A stretch of 64,000 nucleotides of DNA from Halobacterium jilantaiense (lineage in GTDB: Archaea > Halobacteriota > Halobacteria > Halobacteriales > Halobacteriaceae), in assembly GCF_900110535.1 (NCBI RefSeq), contig NZ_FOJA01000001.1, positions 1,833,393-1,897,392 on the forward strand, read 5' to 3'. Within the stretch, counting starts at the first letter, position 1, and each line of letters begins with the position of its first letter. Both the position numbers and the translations under genes were made by a program. Positions 16,820-26,034 of this stretch are shown here, piece by piece. Under the pieces are notes generated by a model, which saw only the letters and a list, made by a program, of their open reading frames with translations, ran no database searches and had not been told where the DNA came from.

Positions 16820-19606
16820 TTACTCGGCGCTCGCGACGTCGGCGAGCACGTCCGGCGCTCGCTCCAGCGCGTCGTCCAGCGCGTCGCTGTCGGGGCCGCC
16901 GCCCTGCGCGAAGTCGGCGGGGCCGCCACCGCCGCCGCCGACCATCCCCGCGAGTTCGCCGACGACCTCGCCCGCGTTCACGGGGACGCCGTCGGGCACG
17001 GCGACGACGAACTGCGCGCCGTCAGCGCCGGACCCGACGACGGCGACCTTCCCGCCGTCGACCAGTGCGTTCGCGGTCGCGCGAAGTTCGTCCATGTCGC
17101 CGTCCACGCGCTGCACGACGGCGGTCGTCCCGGCGACATCGACTTCCTCGCCGGTGCTGCCGCCGGACGCACGGGCCTCGGCGAGCTGTTCTTTGAGGTC
17201 CTCGATGGTCTTCCCGCGTTCCTTCCACTCGGTGAAGAACCGCTCGGCGGTCTCGGGGACCTCCGACGGCGTCACGTCGAGGATGTCGGCGGCCGCGAGC
17301 AGGTCGTCCTCCATCGACTGCACGCGCTCGACGGCGGCCGCGCCCGCGGCGAACGTGATGCGCTCGACGCCGTCCTGGACGCGCTCCGTGTTCAGAATCT
17401 TGATGGAGCCGATTTCGCCCGTGCGGTCGACGTGCGTCCCGCCGCACGCCTGCACGTCCTCGGCGACGTGGACGAGCCGGATGTTCTCCCCGGTCGGGAT
17501 ACCGCCCTGATAGAGGTCGAAGCCGTACTTCTCCTCGGCCTCGTTTCGGTTCGGCCACTCGCGCTGTACGCTCGTGTTCGACGTGACGATGTCGTTGGCG
17601 ACGCGCTCGATCTCCTTCGTGGTCTCACGGTCGAGGCGCTCGTAGTGCGAGATGTCGATGCGCGAGGAGTCCGTGCCCTTCTGCGCGCCGGCCTGCCGGA
17701 CGTGCTCGCCGAGCACCTCGCGGGCGGCGTGGACGACGACGTGTGTGGCGGTGTGGTGGGCCATCAGCCGGCGGCGGCGCTCGACGTCGATCTGGCCGCG
17801 CACGAACTCGCCCTTCCCGGGGCTCTCGTCGGTCCGGTGGAGGACCACGTCGCCGCGCTTCTGGACGTCGACCACGTCGACGGTGCGGTCGTCGGTCGAC
17901 AGCGTCCCGGTGTCGGCGGGCTGACCGCCGCCCTCCGGGTAGAACATCGTCTGGTCGAGCACCACGTCGTAGGCGGCCTCGCCGTCCTCGTTCTCGCGTT
18001 CGAAAACGTCGAGGACGACGGCCTCGAACTCGGAGCGGTAGGCGTCGTCGTAGTACAGCGTCTCCGTGTTCGGGAGGTCACCGAGCCGCTCGTCCTCGTC
18101 GCCGGCGGTCGCCGTCCCGCCGTCGCCCTCGTCGTGGCGGGCCGCCACCAGCGAGTAGAAGTCGTCGGGGGCGTCGACCTCGGCACCGACCTCGGCCGCG
18201 ATGTCGGCGACCATGTCCGGCTGGATGCCGTGGGAGTCGTAGAGCTCGATGAGCTCGTCGGTCGGGACGGGTTCGCCGCGCTCGGCGTAGTCCTCGGCGA
18301 GCTGCTCGACCCGGCGGCCGCCGCGTTCGAGGGTCTCGGCGTACTTCTCGACCTCCGAGCGCACGATGCTCCGGATGGAGTCGCGGTTCTCGTAGCCGAG
18401 GCGTTCGGCCTGCATGTCGACGAGTTCGTCGAGCGGCACGTCCGCGCCCACATCGTCGACGAGGCGCTTGGTGCGGCGCAGCACCATGCGCGCGAGGTAG
18501 CCGGTGCCGACGTTCGACGGCACGATGCCGTCCCCGAACATGTACGCGAGGACGCGGGAGTGGTCGGCGATAGCGTAGATGTCTTCGAGCGGTTCGACGA
18601 GTTCGGTGAGGTAGTCGGCGTCGACGCCGAGTTCGTCGGCGACCGCGGCGCGCGCCGTGTCCATGTCGTCGATCTCGTCGATGTCGAGGTTCCCGGAGAG
18701 CTTCGACGCGCGGTGGACGAGGTCGGCCTCTTCGTCGGTGTGCTCGATGCCCGCCTGCTCCTTGAGGAAGTCGATGGTCTCGGGGTAGACGGCCTCGTAG
18801 ACGGTCGGCGTGCCCTGGCTCATCCACGTCCAGCGCTCGACGCCGTAGCCGGTGTCGACGACGCGGCGGTCCATCTCCGCGTACGTGTTCCCGTCTTTCA
18901 TCTCGTACTCGCCGTCCGGGTCCAGTTCGAGGCTCATGAAGACGAGCGTCGCCAGTTCGAGGCCCCGGTAGATGACCTCGAAGGCGGGGCCGGCGTTGCC
19001 GCCGCCGACCCACGGGTCCTCGATGAACGTGACCTCGTCGAGCGGGACGCCGACTTCTTCGAGGAGCCCCTCGCAGTACTCGACGGTCTGGTCCTTCCAG
19101 TACACCTCGCCGTCGTAGGCGTAGTCGGTGCCCTCGTCGGCGTTGAACGCGTGGTGGCCGAGCATCTCGAAGGCCATCGTGTGCCGGCCGGTCTTCCCGA
19201 CGTTGTCGATGTCCTGCATCCGGATGCAGGGCTGGCTCACGACCAGCGGGTTCGCGGGCGGCGGGGATTCGCCGGACGTGACGTGTGGCTGGAAGTCGTA
19301 GATGGACGCCTGCGTGAGCAGCACGTCGTCCCGCCAGCGGTTCGCCGCGACGGGGTAGGGGTCGATGCGGTCGTGGCCCTCGCGCTCGAAGTACGACAGC
19401 ATCTCCTCGCGCATCTCCGTCAGCGAGTACTCCTCGCCGAAGCCGGGGTCGTCGATGAACTGGTAGTCCTCACAGGGCGGTTCGCCGCAGGTCTCTCGGG
19501 TGTCGTCCCGGGTCCAGAAGTGAGCGCCGCACTCCACGCACTCCTTCCGGGCGAACCCCTCCTCCTCGAAGTAGTCGAGGCGGTAGGCGGATTCGAGGTC
19601 GCTCAT
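16820..19606 (-). CDS. alaS: Alanyl-tRNA synthetase
   Basis: This 928-residue class II synthetase is of archaeal type, with the N-terminal zinc-like segment [18 protein letters not shown] (about 23-40). It has the catalytic core to about 400, the editing domain with HTATH and [13 protein letters not shown], and a C-terminal C-Ala oligomerisation domain with [14 protein letters not shown]. The start is ATG 19606 ([18 protein letters not shown]); upstream extension would run into the repeated intergenic region. All the zinc ligands of the editing site are visible. Essential, cytosolic, single gene unit. Confidence 0.96.
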   Translation of the reverse strand: MSDLESAYRLDYFEEEGFARKECVECGAHFWTRDDTRETCGEPPCEDYQFIDDPGFGEEYSLTEMREEMLSYFEREGHDRIDPYPVAANRWRDDVLLTQASIYDFQPHVTSGESPPPANPLVVSQPCIRMQDIDNVGKTGRHTMAFEMLGHHAFNADEGTDYAYDGEVYWKDQTVEYCEGLLEEVGVPLDEVTFIEDPWVGGGNAGPAFEVIYRGLELATLVFMSLELDPDGEYEMKDGNTYAEMDRRVVDTGYGVERWTWMSQGTPTVYEAVYPETIDFLKEQAGIEHTDEEADLVHRASKLSGNLDIDEIDDMDTARAAVADELGVDADYLTELVEPLEDIYAIADHSRVLAYMFGDGIVPSNVGTGYLARMVLRRTKRLVDDVGADVPLDELVDMQAERLGYENRDSIRSIVRSEVEKYAETLERGGRRVEQLAEDYAERGEPVPTDELIELYDSHGIQPDMVADIAAEVGAEVDAPDDFYSLVAARHDEGDGGTATAGDEDERLGDLPNTETLYYDDAYRSEFEAVVLDVFERENEDGEAAYDVVLDQTMFYPEGGGQPADTGTLSTDDRTVDVVDVQKRGDVVLHRTDESPGKGEFVRGQIDVERRRRLMAHHTATHVVVHAAREVLGEHVRQAGAQKGTDSSRIDISHYERLDRETTKEIERVANDIVTSNTSVQREWPNRNEAEEKYGFDLYQGGIPTGENIRLVHVAEDVQACGGTHVDRTGEIGSIKILNTERVQDGVERITFAAGAAAVERVQSMEDDLLAAADILDVTPSEVPETAERFFTEWKERGKTIEDLKEQLAEARASGGSTGEEVDVAGTTAVVQRVDGDMDELRATANALVDGGKVAVVGSGADGAQFVVAVPDGVPVNAGEVVGELAGMVGGGGGGPADFAQGGGPDSDALDDALERAPDVLADVASAE

Positions 19607-19639
19607 TGGGAGTAGGGTGCCGACGAGTGAGTAAAACAG

Positions 19640-19815
19640 TTCCGGGAGCGCGAGACGGCGCGTGAGCATCGCGAACGCGCCGTCTCGGTACACGCGAACG
19701 CGGAGCGAAGCGATGCGTGAGCCGCGAGACGCCGAGCGCCGCGAGGCGTCTCCGAACGGGCGAATGGCGCGGTAGCGCCGTGAGTTGCGAGACGCCGTCA
19801 GGGTCTCGAATAGTG
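19640..19815. repeat. Array of imperfect palindromes (CGAGAC family)
   Basis: The 282-base divergent spacer between alaS and the next gene contains nested inverted repeats. There is a perfect 12-bp stem CGAGACGGCGCG (19651-19662) with CGCGCCGTCTCG (19676-19687), and GAGACGCC (19726-19733) with GGCGTCTC (19745-19752). GGCGC-ggta-GCGCC (about 19764) and CGAGAC...GTCTCG (about 19796-19816) follow. The same CGAGAC/GTCTCG theme recurs at 24133-24167. Confidence 0.75.
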
Positions 19816-19888
19816 CGAACGGCGACCCCGAATCGGTGCCTGTCAACGTCCGACACGCTTACGACGCCAGTGTGCCAACCGTGGGGCA

Positions 19889-21178
19889 ATGGGTTCCCGA
19901 CGATGCTCCCGACGCGCCCTCCTCACCAGCGTCGGCGCGGCCGCCGCGACGGCCGCAGCGGGCTGTACCGCGCCGACGAAGACCACGCAGTCGACGACGC
20001 GCTCCCGGTCGAGCGAGAGCGACAGCGACGCGCCAGACCCGGACCTGTCGCTGTCCGGCGACGACCGGTGGGCGACCTACGGCTACGACGGCGGACACAC
20101 GGGCTACAACCCCGACGCGTCGTCGGTCGGCGACACCGCCGTCTCCGTCTGGGAGTCGGGCGTCGACGGCATCTACACGCTCCGCGAGCCGGCGGTCGCG
20201 GACGGCCGGCTGTTCGTCGGGAGCAAGCAGACGATGTGGGCGTTCGACGCGGCCACCGGCGAGGACGAGTGGAAGACCTACCTCGGCGGGATGGCACACC
20301 ACTTCGCGCCCACCCACCGAGACGGGACGCTGTACACCGTCTCGAAGCAGGGGGCTGGCGTCGACACCGGCGCGTCGGGGGCCGTGCAGGCGCTCAGCGC
20401 CAGCTCCGGTGGGAAGCTGTGGTCGACGTCGGTGCCGGCGACGTCGACGGTCGCCCACGACGGCAGCCGGCTGTACGTCGCCGCCAAGGAGAACGGCGCG
20501 GGGTACGTCCGCGCGCTCGACCCGGAGTCCGGGGACCGCGGCTGGCGGTTCGACGTCCCTGACGCCGACCGGAGTTCCGTCACCGGCACCCCGGCGCACG
20601 CCGACGGTGTCGTCTACGTGACCGCGACCCTGACCGGTGGCGACGGGTCGACGAGCGGCCGACTGTACGCGCTCGACGCCAGCGACGGGAGCGTGGCGTG
20701 GTCGGTCGGCACGCCCGGTGCGCTCGACGTGGCACCGGTCGTGACCGGCGACCGCGTGTTCGCCGCAGCCCGCGACGGCACTGTCCACGCGTTCACGCTC
20801 GCCGGCGACACCGCGTGGACCGCCGACACTGGTGCGTCGATATACTCGCGGCCGACGCACGCCGACGACCGGCTGTTCGTCGTGACGGTGGGCGACGTGG
20901 TCGCGCTGGACGCGGGCGGCGAGGAGGCGTGGCGCGCCGGCAGCGAGCGCACCCAGATGACGGGCGCGACCGTCGCCGACGACACGCTCTACGTCGGCGG
21001 CGAACCGCTGTTCGCGCTCGACACGGCGACCGGCGACGTGCGCTTCGACCTCCCGGTCGACGAGTACCACGGGGCGTACGGCGCGCCCGTCGCGGCCGGC
21101 GACGCCCTGTTCGTCGGCGTCTGCATCAAGGACCAGATGGGTGCCCGATACGACAACTACGTCCGTGCCTACACGTAG
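19889..21178 (+). CDS. PQQ-type beta-propeller lipoprotein
   Basis: This encodes 429 residues. The N-terminus MGSRRCSRRALLTSVGAAAA ending in AAAGC is a Tat signal with lipobox, so the protein is exported and anchored. A Ser/Asp-rich linker (residues 30-55) precedes seven or so propeller blades with repeated AxDGRLFVGS / ALDAxxGxxxW motifs, e.g. WAFDAATGEDEW and YALDASDGSVAWSV. The blades look like the BamB/PQQ-dehydrogenase-like repeat family, but no catalytic residues for a dehydrogenase are seen, so a scaffold role is likelier. Confidence 0.82.
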   Translation: MGSRRCSRRALLTSVGAAAATAAAGCTAPTKTTQSTTRSRSSESDSDAPDPDLSLSGDDRWATYGYDGGHTGYNPDASSVGDTAVSVWESGVDGIYTLREPAVADGRLFVGSKQTMWAFDAATGEDEWKTYLGGMAHHFAPTHRDGTLYTVSKQGAGVDTGASGAVQALSASSGGKLWSTSVPATSTVAHDGSRLYVAAKENGAGYVRALDPESGDRGWRFDVPDADRSSVTGTPAHADGVVYVTATLTGGDGSTSGRLYALDASDGSVAWSVGTPGALDVAPVVTGDRVFAAARDGTVHAFTLAGDTAWTADTGASIYSRPTHADDRLFVVTVGDVVALDAGGEEAWRAGSERTQMTGATVADDTLYVGGEPLFALDTATGDVRFDLPVDEYHGAYGAPVAAGDALFVGVCIKDQMGARYDNYVRAYT

Positions 21179-21270
21179 CCCGGCGGCGACTCGCCCGCCC
21201 GTCGCGGAGCGAAGTGGCGAGGCCGGCTGTCGCCCGCGGTACTTTACCCTCGGCTCGTGTAGCCGGGGGT

Positions 21271-22254
21271 ATGGGCAGAATGGTCGACGGCGAGTGGCAC
21301 ACGGACGAGGAGATGATAGACCACGGCGAGGACGGCGAGTTCGAGCGCGAGGAGACGAGCTTCCGTGACTGGGTCGGCGAGGACGTGCCGGCCGAGTCCG
21401 GACGCTACCACCTCTACGTTTCGTACGCGTGCCCGTGGGCACACCGCACCCTCCTCGTGCGGGCGCTGAAGGGGCTGGAGGACGCCGTCTCGGTGAGCGT
21501 CGTCGACCCCGTCCGGTACGACCAGGGCTGGGAGTTCGACGCGGAGAAACCCGGGTCGACGCCGGACCACCTGTTCGGTCACGACTACCTTCGGGACGTG
21601 TACACCGAGGCTGACTCCGAGTACTCGGGCCGCGTGACGGTGCCGGTGCTGTTCGACACCGAGACGGACACCATCGTGAACAACGAGAGCGAGGAGATCA
21701 TGCGGATGTTCGACGGCGCGTTCGACGACCTCGCGGCCCGCGACGTGGACCTCTACCCGGAGGGCTACCGGGACGAAATCGACCACCGCATCGAGGACAT
21801 CTACGACCCCATCAACAACGGTGTCTACCGCGCCGGGTTCGCGGACACCCAGCGCGCCTACGAGAACGCCGTCGACGACCTGTTCTCGGCGCTCGCGCGC
21901 TACGACGACCTGCTCGCCGACCAGCGGTACCTCGCTGGCGACCGCCTCACGCTCGCGGACGTCGCGATGTTCACCACGCTCTACCGCTTCGACGAGGTCT
22001 ACCACACGCACTTTAAGTGCAACCGCCGCCAGATTGCGGAGTACGACAGCCTCTGGCCGTACCTCCGGGAGCTCTGCCAGCTCCCCGGCGTCGCGGACAC
22101 CCTCGACATGGACCACGTGAAGAACCACTACTACCGGAGCCACGGCCAGCTCAACCCGAAGCGGCTCGTCGCCACGGGCCCGAACCCGGACTTCTCCGCG
22201 CCCCACGACCGCGACGAACTGCCCGGCGGCCCGCCCGAGGCGCTGCTGGACTGA
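21271..22254 (+). CDS. Glutathionyl-hydroquinone reductase-like GST (Xi class)
   Basis: This 327-residue soluble enzyme has the catalytic motif CPWAHR with Cys54, then a thioredoxin-like N-domain and a helical C-domain typical of Xi-class glutathione transferases (YqjG/ECM4). LVDGEWHTD-like residues begin the protein (MGRMVDGEWHTDEEM), which supports ATG 21271 over the ATG nine bases later. These enzymes reduce glutathionyl or thiol-quinone conjugates. Haloarchaea generally use gamma-glutamylcysteine, so the in vivo thiol here is open. tspO follows 33 bases downstream. Confidence 0.9.
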   Translation: MGRMVDGEWHTDEEMIDHGEDGEFEREETSFRDWVGEDVPAESGRYHLYVSYACPWAHRTLLVRALKGLEDAVSVSVVDPVRYDQGWEFDAEKPGSTPDHLFGHDYLRDVYTEADSEYSGRVTVPVLFDTETDTIVNNESEEIMRMFDGAFDDLAARDVDLYPEGYRDEIDHRIEDIYDPINNGVYRAGFADTQRAYENAVDDLFSALARYDDLLADQRYLAGDRLTLADVAMFTTLYRFDEVYHTHFKCNRRQIAEYDSLWPYLRELCQLPGVADTLDMDHVKNHYYRSHGQLNPKRLVATGPNPDFSAPHDRDELPGGPPEALLD

Positions 22255-22287
22255 ACAGTTTTCCGCGCGCCAGCCGTCTCCGGTCGC

Positions 22288-22767
22288 ATGGACCTCTCCC
22301 GCGACGACCTCCCGGGTCTCGCGCTCGCCGTCCTCGTCTGCGAGGCCGTCGGCGCGTCCCCCGCGCTCGTCACCGCCACCGGCTCCGGAACGTGGTACGA
22401 CTCGCTCGCCCAGCCGGCGTTCGCGCCGCCGAACTGGGTGTTCGGCCCCGTGTGGACCGCGCTGTTCGCCGCGCTCGGCGTCGCCGCCTACCTCGTTCTC
22501 CGGGACGGCGAGGGCCGACAGCGAACCGTCGCGTTCGGGCTGTTCGTCGCACAGTACGTCCTGAACGTCGCGTGGACGCTCGTCTTCTTCGGCGACCAGA
22601 ACATCACGGGCGGGCTCGCCGTCATCACCGGGCTCTGGCTGCTCATCGTCGCGACGCTCGCGGCGTTCGTCCGCGTGCGCCGCGCGGCGGGCTACCTGCT
22701 CGTCCCGTACCTCGCGTGGGTGAGCTTCGCCGCCGTCCTCAACTACGGCTTCTGGACGCTGAACTAG
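22288..22767 (+). CDS. tspO: TspO/MBR family tryptophan-rich membrane protein
   Basis: This 159-residue protein has five membrane helices. The family pattern WYDSLAQPAFAPPNWVFGP (about 36-54) and VWTALFAALGVAAYL match TspO, as does QYVLNVAWTLVFFG further on. TspO proteins bind porphyrins and are linked to oxidative stress and tetrapyrrole handling. It follows the glutathione-transferase gene at 33 bases, so both may answer oxidative stress. Its stop overlaps the convergent gene by four bases (CTAG). Confidence 0.9.
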   Translation: MDLSRDDLPGLALAVLVCEAVGASPALVTATGSGTWYDSLAQPAFAPPNWVFGPVWTALFAALGVAAYLVLRDGEGRQRTVAFGLFVAQYVLNVAWTLVFFGDQNITGGLAVITGLWLLIVATLAAFVRVRRAAGYLLVPYLAWVSFAAVLNYGFWTLN

Positions 22768-23057
22768 CGCTGCTCGTGACCGACCTGGATGCCGCCTTCC
22801 TCGCTCCAGAGTTCGAGGCGCTCGTCGACGGCCTCGAACACCTCGCCGACGTCGAGGTCGTTCTCGTTCGCGAGGTGGAGGACGTACGCCGCGAGTAGGT
22901 CGAACTGGGGGTTCGGGCCCTGCGTGGCGAACTTCCCGTCGTTGAGCAGCATGTTCGCGCCGCCCTCGTCGCCCATCTGGATGACTGCCGTCGGGGACTC
23001 CTCGTCCGCGCTGATCATCTCGACGGCGTCCTCTTGGAAGTCAGTGAGGTCTACCAT
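22764..23057 (-). CDS. Small acidic haloarchaeal protein, function unknown
   Basis: This encodes 97 residues, soluble, with no cysteines or membrane segments. It contains AVIQMGDEGGANMLLNDG and a helical C-terminal half ending EEGGIQVGHEQR. The start is ATG 23057 (MVDLTDFQEDAV). I recognise it only as a conserved-looking haloarchaeal miniprotein and cannot name a family with confidence. It lies 62 bases downstream of the RFC small-subunit start region but is transcribed on the same strand as rfcS, separated from it by the rfcS promoter. Confidence 0.6.
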   Translation of the reverse strand: MVDLTDFQEDAVEMISADEESPTAVIQMGDEGGANMLLNDGKFATQGPNPQFDLLAAYVLHLANENDLDVGEVFEAVDERLELWSEEGGIQVGHEQR

Positions 23058-23119
23058 GCGCGAGCGTTCGTCCGCGCGCTGAAGAAGGTGCTGTTACTCG
23101 CCGGCGGCCGGGTCCGCGG

Positions 23120-24097
23120 TTATGCCGACGCCTCGGCGTTCAGCGCGACCGAAGCGAGCAGGGCTTCGAGCTGGACGCGCTCGTTCGCGCCCTCGGCGAT
23201 ACGGTAGTCGGCCTCGCCGAGCCGGTCGAGCAGCCGGACGGCGGCGGCCTCCTCCACGTCGAAGCTCCAGACGGAGCGGTGAATCTGGTCGATGATGTCG
23301 CCGCCCGCGAGCCCGCGATTCGTGAGCAGGTCGTCGAGGGTGGCGCGCGCGGCCGTGAAGTCGCCGCCGAGCGCCTCCGTGACCATGTCCTCTATCTCTT
23401 CGGGGCGGGCGGTCGCCGTGATGGCGTAGACGGTTTCCTCGTCGACGATTTCGCCGGTCGCGGAGGCCGCCTGCAGGGCGTTGATGGCGCGCCGCATGTC
23501 GCCGTCGGCGGCGTACACGAGCGCGTCGATGCCGTCCGACGTGTAGTCGAGTCCCTCTTCTTCCGCGATGGTGCGGAGGTGGTCGGCGACCGCGTCGTCG
23601 CCGAGTTGCGCGAACCGGAACACCGCACACCGGGACTGGATGGGGTCGATGATCTTCGAGGAGTAGTTACAGGAGAGGATGAACCGCGTGTTGTTCGAGA
23701 ACTGCTCCATCGTCCGGCGGAGCGCGGACTGGGCGTCGTCGGTGAGCGCGTCCGCCTCGTCGAGGAAGATGACGCGGTAGTCGTGGCCGCCGAACGACGA
23801 CCGCGCGAAGTCCTTGATGCGGTCCCGGACGACGTCGATGCCGCGCTGGTCGCTGGCGTTCAGTTCGAGGAAGTTGTCCTGCCAGTCGCCGCCGTAGATC
23901 TCCTTCGCGATGGAGACCGCCGACGCCGTCTTCCCGGTGCCCGCCGGGCCCGCGAACAGGAGGTGCGGGAGGTCGTCGCGGTCGACGTAGCTCTGCAGGC
24001 GCTCCGTGATGTCGGGGTGCCCGACGACGTCTTCGAGGCGCTCCGGTCGATACTTCTCGACCCAGATTTCCTGCCGTCCGCCGGCGGCGTCTGCCAT
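23120..24097 (-). CDS. rfcS: Replication factor C small subunit (clamp loader)
   Basis: This 325-residue AAA+ ATPase loads PCNA onto primed DNA together with the large subunit. Walker A GPAGTGKT is at 50-57 and the Walker [16 protein letters not shown] is near 114-128. The SRC arginine-finger motif QSRCAVF is about residue 165, and sensor 2 MRRAINALQ near 210. The start ATG 24097 gives [20 protein letters not shown], the canonical family start. The divergent spacer to 24329 holds palindromic repeats. Confidence 0.95.
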   Translation of the reverse strand: MADAAGGRQEIWVEKYRPERLEDVVGHPDITERLQSYVDRDDLPHLLFAGPAGTGKTASAVSIAKEIYGGDWQDNFLELNASDQRGIDVVRDRIKDFARSSFGGHDYRVIFLDEADALTDDAQSALRRTMEQFSNNTRFILSCNYSSKIIDPIQSRCAVFRFAQLGDDAVADHLRTIAEEEGLDYTSDGIDALVYAADGDMRRAINALQAASATGEIVDEETVYAITATARPEEIEDMVTEALGGDFTAARATLDDLLTNRGLAGGDIIDQIHRSVWSFDVEEAAAVRLLDRLGEADYRIAEGANERVQLEALLASVALNAEASA

Positions 24098-24129
24098 GCC
24101 CGGAGACAGGAGCGTGTTCGACTTAAACA

Positions 24130-24265
24130 GTGCGAGACCCGAGCGAGCGCAGCGAACGAGGGTCTCGGGATTGCGAGCGGTGAACGGAGTGAGCCGCGAG
24201 ACGTGGGTGAGAGCCTCGGAGTGGACGAGCGGGGGAGCGGAGCGACCCGCGAGGCGCGACCGAGC
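24130..24265. repeat. Palindromic intergenic repeat, CGAGAC family (second copy)
   Basis: This lies inside the divergent rfcS/24329 spacer. CGAGACCC (24133-24140) and GGGTCTCG (24160-24167) form an 8-bp perfect stem around gagcgagcgcagcgaacga. Further GAGCGGTGAACGGAGTGAG and GAGCGGAGCGACCC-type units follow to about 24260. Theme and location match the alaS-side repeat array. Confidence 0.7.
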
Positions 24266-24328
24266 GTCCGACGACCGATAAATCAACTCACGTACACGTT
24301 TAAGGCGGGCGGCGTTGACACTCCGACC

Positions 24329-25390
24329 ATGGACAGAACGCAGCTCCGCGCCGTCGCGCTCGCGCTCGTACTGGTCGCCGCGCTGCCCGTGCTGTCGGGC
24401 GTGGCGGCGGCCGAGGAACGAACCGGCGGCACCATGGTCGTCGAGGCGGGTGAGACGGTCGACGAGGACCTTCAGGCCGTCGGCGGCACCGTCCTCGTCC
24501 GCGGGACCGTCGACGGCGACCTCCAGGCGTTCGCGGGGACGGTCGTCGTCGAAGAGTCGGGGACCGTCACCGGCGACGTACAGGGCGCGGCCGGCAGCAT
24601 CACCATCGCCGGGACAGTCGGCGAAGACGTCGAAATCGCCGGTGGGAGCATCGACATCGCGGAGTCGGCCACCATCGGCGGCGACGTCGACACCGGCGCG
24701 GGGTCGTTCAGCCTCGACGGCCGCGTCGACGGCACGGTCCGGGTCGGGGCCGGCTCCATCCTGCTCGGGTCGACGGCGTCGGTCGGCGGCGACTTCGTCT
24801 ACGACGGCGACCTCGAACGAGCCGACGGCGCGACTGTCGACGGCGAGGTCCGCGAGGACCCCAGCCTCTCCGGAGCCGAATTTCAGGGGCTGACGGGGGT
24901 CGCGGAATGGCTGTTCACCGCGTACAGCCTCGCGCTGACGTTCGTCTTCGGTGCCATCCTCTTGCTGCTCGCGCCCGGCGTCGCCGCCGCGGCCGGCTTC
25001 GACAGCCGCGAACAGCCCGCCAGAACGGCGGGCGCGGGTCTGGTCGCGCTCATCGCGGGCCCCGCGCTATTCATCGCGCTCCTGCTGACCGTCGTCGGCA
25101 TCCCGCTCGCGCTGCTGTGGCTGTTCGTCTACGTGTTGCTGTTGCTCGTCGGGTTCGTGCTCGGCGAGTACGCGGTCGGCGCGTGGCTGCTGTCGCTGGC
25201 GGACTTCGAGAACCGGTGGGTGGCGCTGCTCGTCGGCGTGCTCGCCGTGTTCGCGGTCGGCCGGGTCCCGTTCGTCGGCGGCATCGTGGAGTTCGTCGTG
25301 CTCCTGCTCGGGCTCGGCGCGCTCGCGACCGCCGGCTGGCGGCACGTTCGGCGTCGCCGCAGCGACGACACCGACACCGCGGCGGCCTGA
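24329..25390 (+). CDS. Bactofilin/polymer-forming-like membrane protein
   Basis: This encodes 353 residues. Residues 1-28 are a signal peptide. About 30-190 is a beta-solenoid of short repeats with the pattern G-x-V-x-G-D-V/L-x-A-x-G-x-V (e.g. [20 protein letters not shown]), as in bactofilins. The C-terminal half carries four membrane helices (about 200-345) and a basic tail, [15 protein letters not shown]. The solenoid therefore faces outside and is anchored by the C-terminal domain. Such proteins in haloarchaea are uncharacterised; a scaffold role at the surface is an inference. Confidence 0.8.
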   Translation: MDRTQLRAVALALVLVAALPVLSGVAAAEERTGGTMVVEAGETVDEDLQAVGGTVLVRGTVDGDLQAFAGTVVVEESGTVTGDVQGAAGSITIAGTVGEDVEIAGGSIDIAESATIGGDVDTGAGSFSLDGRVDGTVRVGAGSILLGSTASVGGDFVYDGDLERADGATVDGEVREDPSLSGAEFQGLTGVAEWLFTAYSLALTFVFGAILLLLAPGVAAAAGFDSREQPARTAGAGLVALIAGPALFIALLLTVVGIPLALLWLFVYVLLLLVGFVLGEYAVGAWLLSLADFENRWVALLVGVLAVFAVGRVPFVGGIVEFVVLLLGLGALATAGWRHVRRRRSDDTDTAAA

Positions 25391-25427
25391 CCGCGGGGCT
25401 GAAGGGCGTCGGCGGGCAACTGCCGGT

Positions 25428-25625
25428 ATGCGCGTGACCGTGGAGGTGGTCGGCGGGGAGACCCGGGAGTTCGACGTGACCGACGAGACGTACGCCGACC
25501 TCCTCGCGGACCTCGACCTGAGTCCCCACGAGGTGTCCGTGATGGTCGACGGGACGCCGGTCCCGGAGGACCAGCCGGTCGACGCCGACCACGTCCGGGT
25601 GCTGCGACTCATTCAGGGCGGGTAG
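25428..25625 (+). CDS. samp2: Ubiquitin-like small archaeal modifier protein SAMP2
   Basis: This 65-residue beta-grasp protein ends in the diglycine RLIQGG, needed for activation by UbaA (E1-like) and for transfer to protein lysines or as tRNA thiolation sulfur carrier. The core SPHEVSVMVDGTPVPEDQPV matches the SAMP2 family. It has no lysine at all; the positions equivalent to Lys58 and the C-terminal Lys of Haloferax SAMP2 (as recalled) are Arg and Gln here. A GNAT gene starts one base after its stop. Confidence 0.9.
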   Translation: MRVTVEVVGGETREFDVTDETYADLLADLDLSPHEVSVMVDGTPVPEDQPVDADHVRVLRLIQGG

Positions 25626-25626
25626 C

Positions 25627-26019
25627 GTGGCGGCCGCGAGCGACCTCGCAGTCCGGCCCGCCGGCTCCCGGGACCACCTCGGCGTGATGCGGGTGCTCGA
25701 CGGTGCCAACCTCGCAGTCGACGCGAGCGTCGTCGAGGACCGCATCGACGCCGGCACCGTGCTCGTCGCCGACGACGCCAACCGCATCGTCGGCGCGCTC
25801 CTCGGCGTCCCACGGGACGGGACGGGGATGCACGTGGAAGCCATCGCGGTCCGGCGTCGCCGCCGCGGGCAGGGCATCGGCTCGCGGCTCGTCGGTGCCG
25901 CGGTGGCCCGCTGGCGTCCCGTCACGGCCGACTTCGACCCCGGCGTGAAACCGTTCTACGACGCGCTGGGCTTCGACTGCGAGCGCCGCGGCGAACGCTA
26001 CCGGGGCACGCTGGGATAA
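25627..26019 (+). CDS. GNAT family N-acetyltransferase
   Basis: This 130-residue GNAT starts with GTG at 25627, one base after the samp2 stop, so the two are cotranscribed. The acetyl-CoA pyrophosphate loop is VRRRRRGQGIGSRLVGAAV (about 75-93), the Q/RxxGxG/A motif. The protein is a short, single-domain GNAT. Acetylation substrate unknown; the tight link to a ubiquitin-like modifier gene makes a related function possible but unproven. Confidence 0.85.
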   Translation: MAAASDLAVRPAGSRDHLGVMRVLDGANLAVDASVVEDRIDAGTVLVADDANRIVGALLGVPRDGTGMHVEAIAVRRRRRGQGIGSRLVGAAVARWRPVTADFDPGVKPFYDALGFDCERRGERYRGTLG

Positions 26020-26034
26020 CTGGAAAGGGCGGTC

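Noticed and set aside
17432-19615. Very long open reading frame on the plus strand opposite alaS
   Set aside because: In this G+C-rich DNA the antisense of a real gene often stays open. The frame has no family features, and alaS on the other strand is certain.
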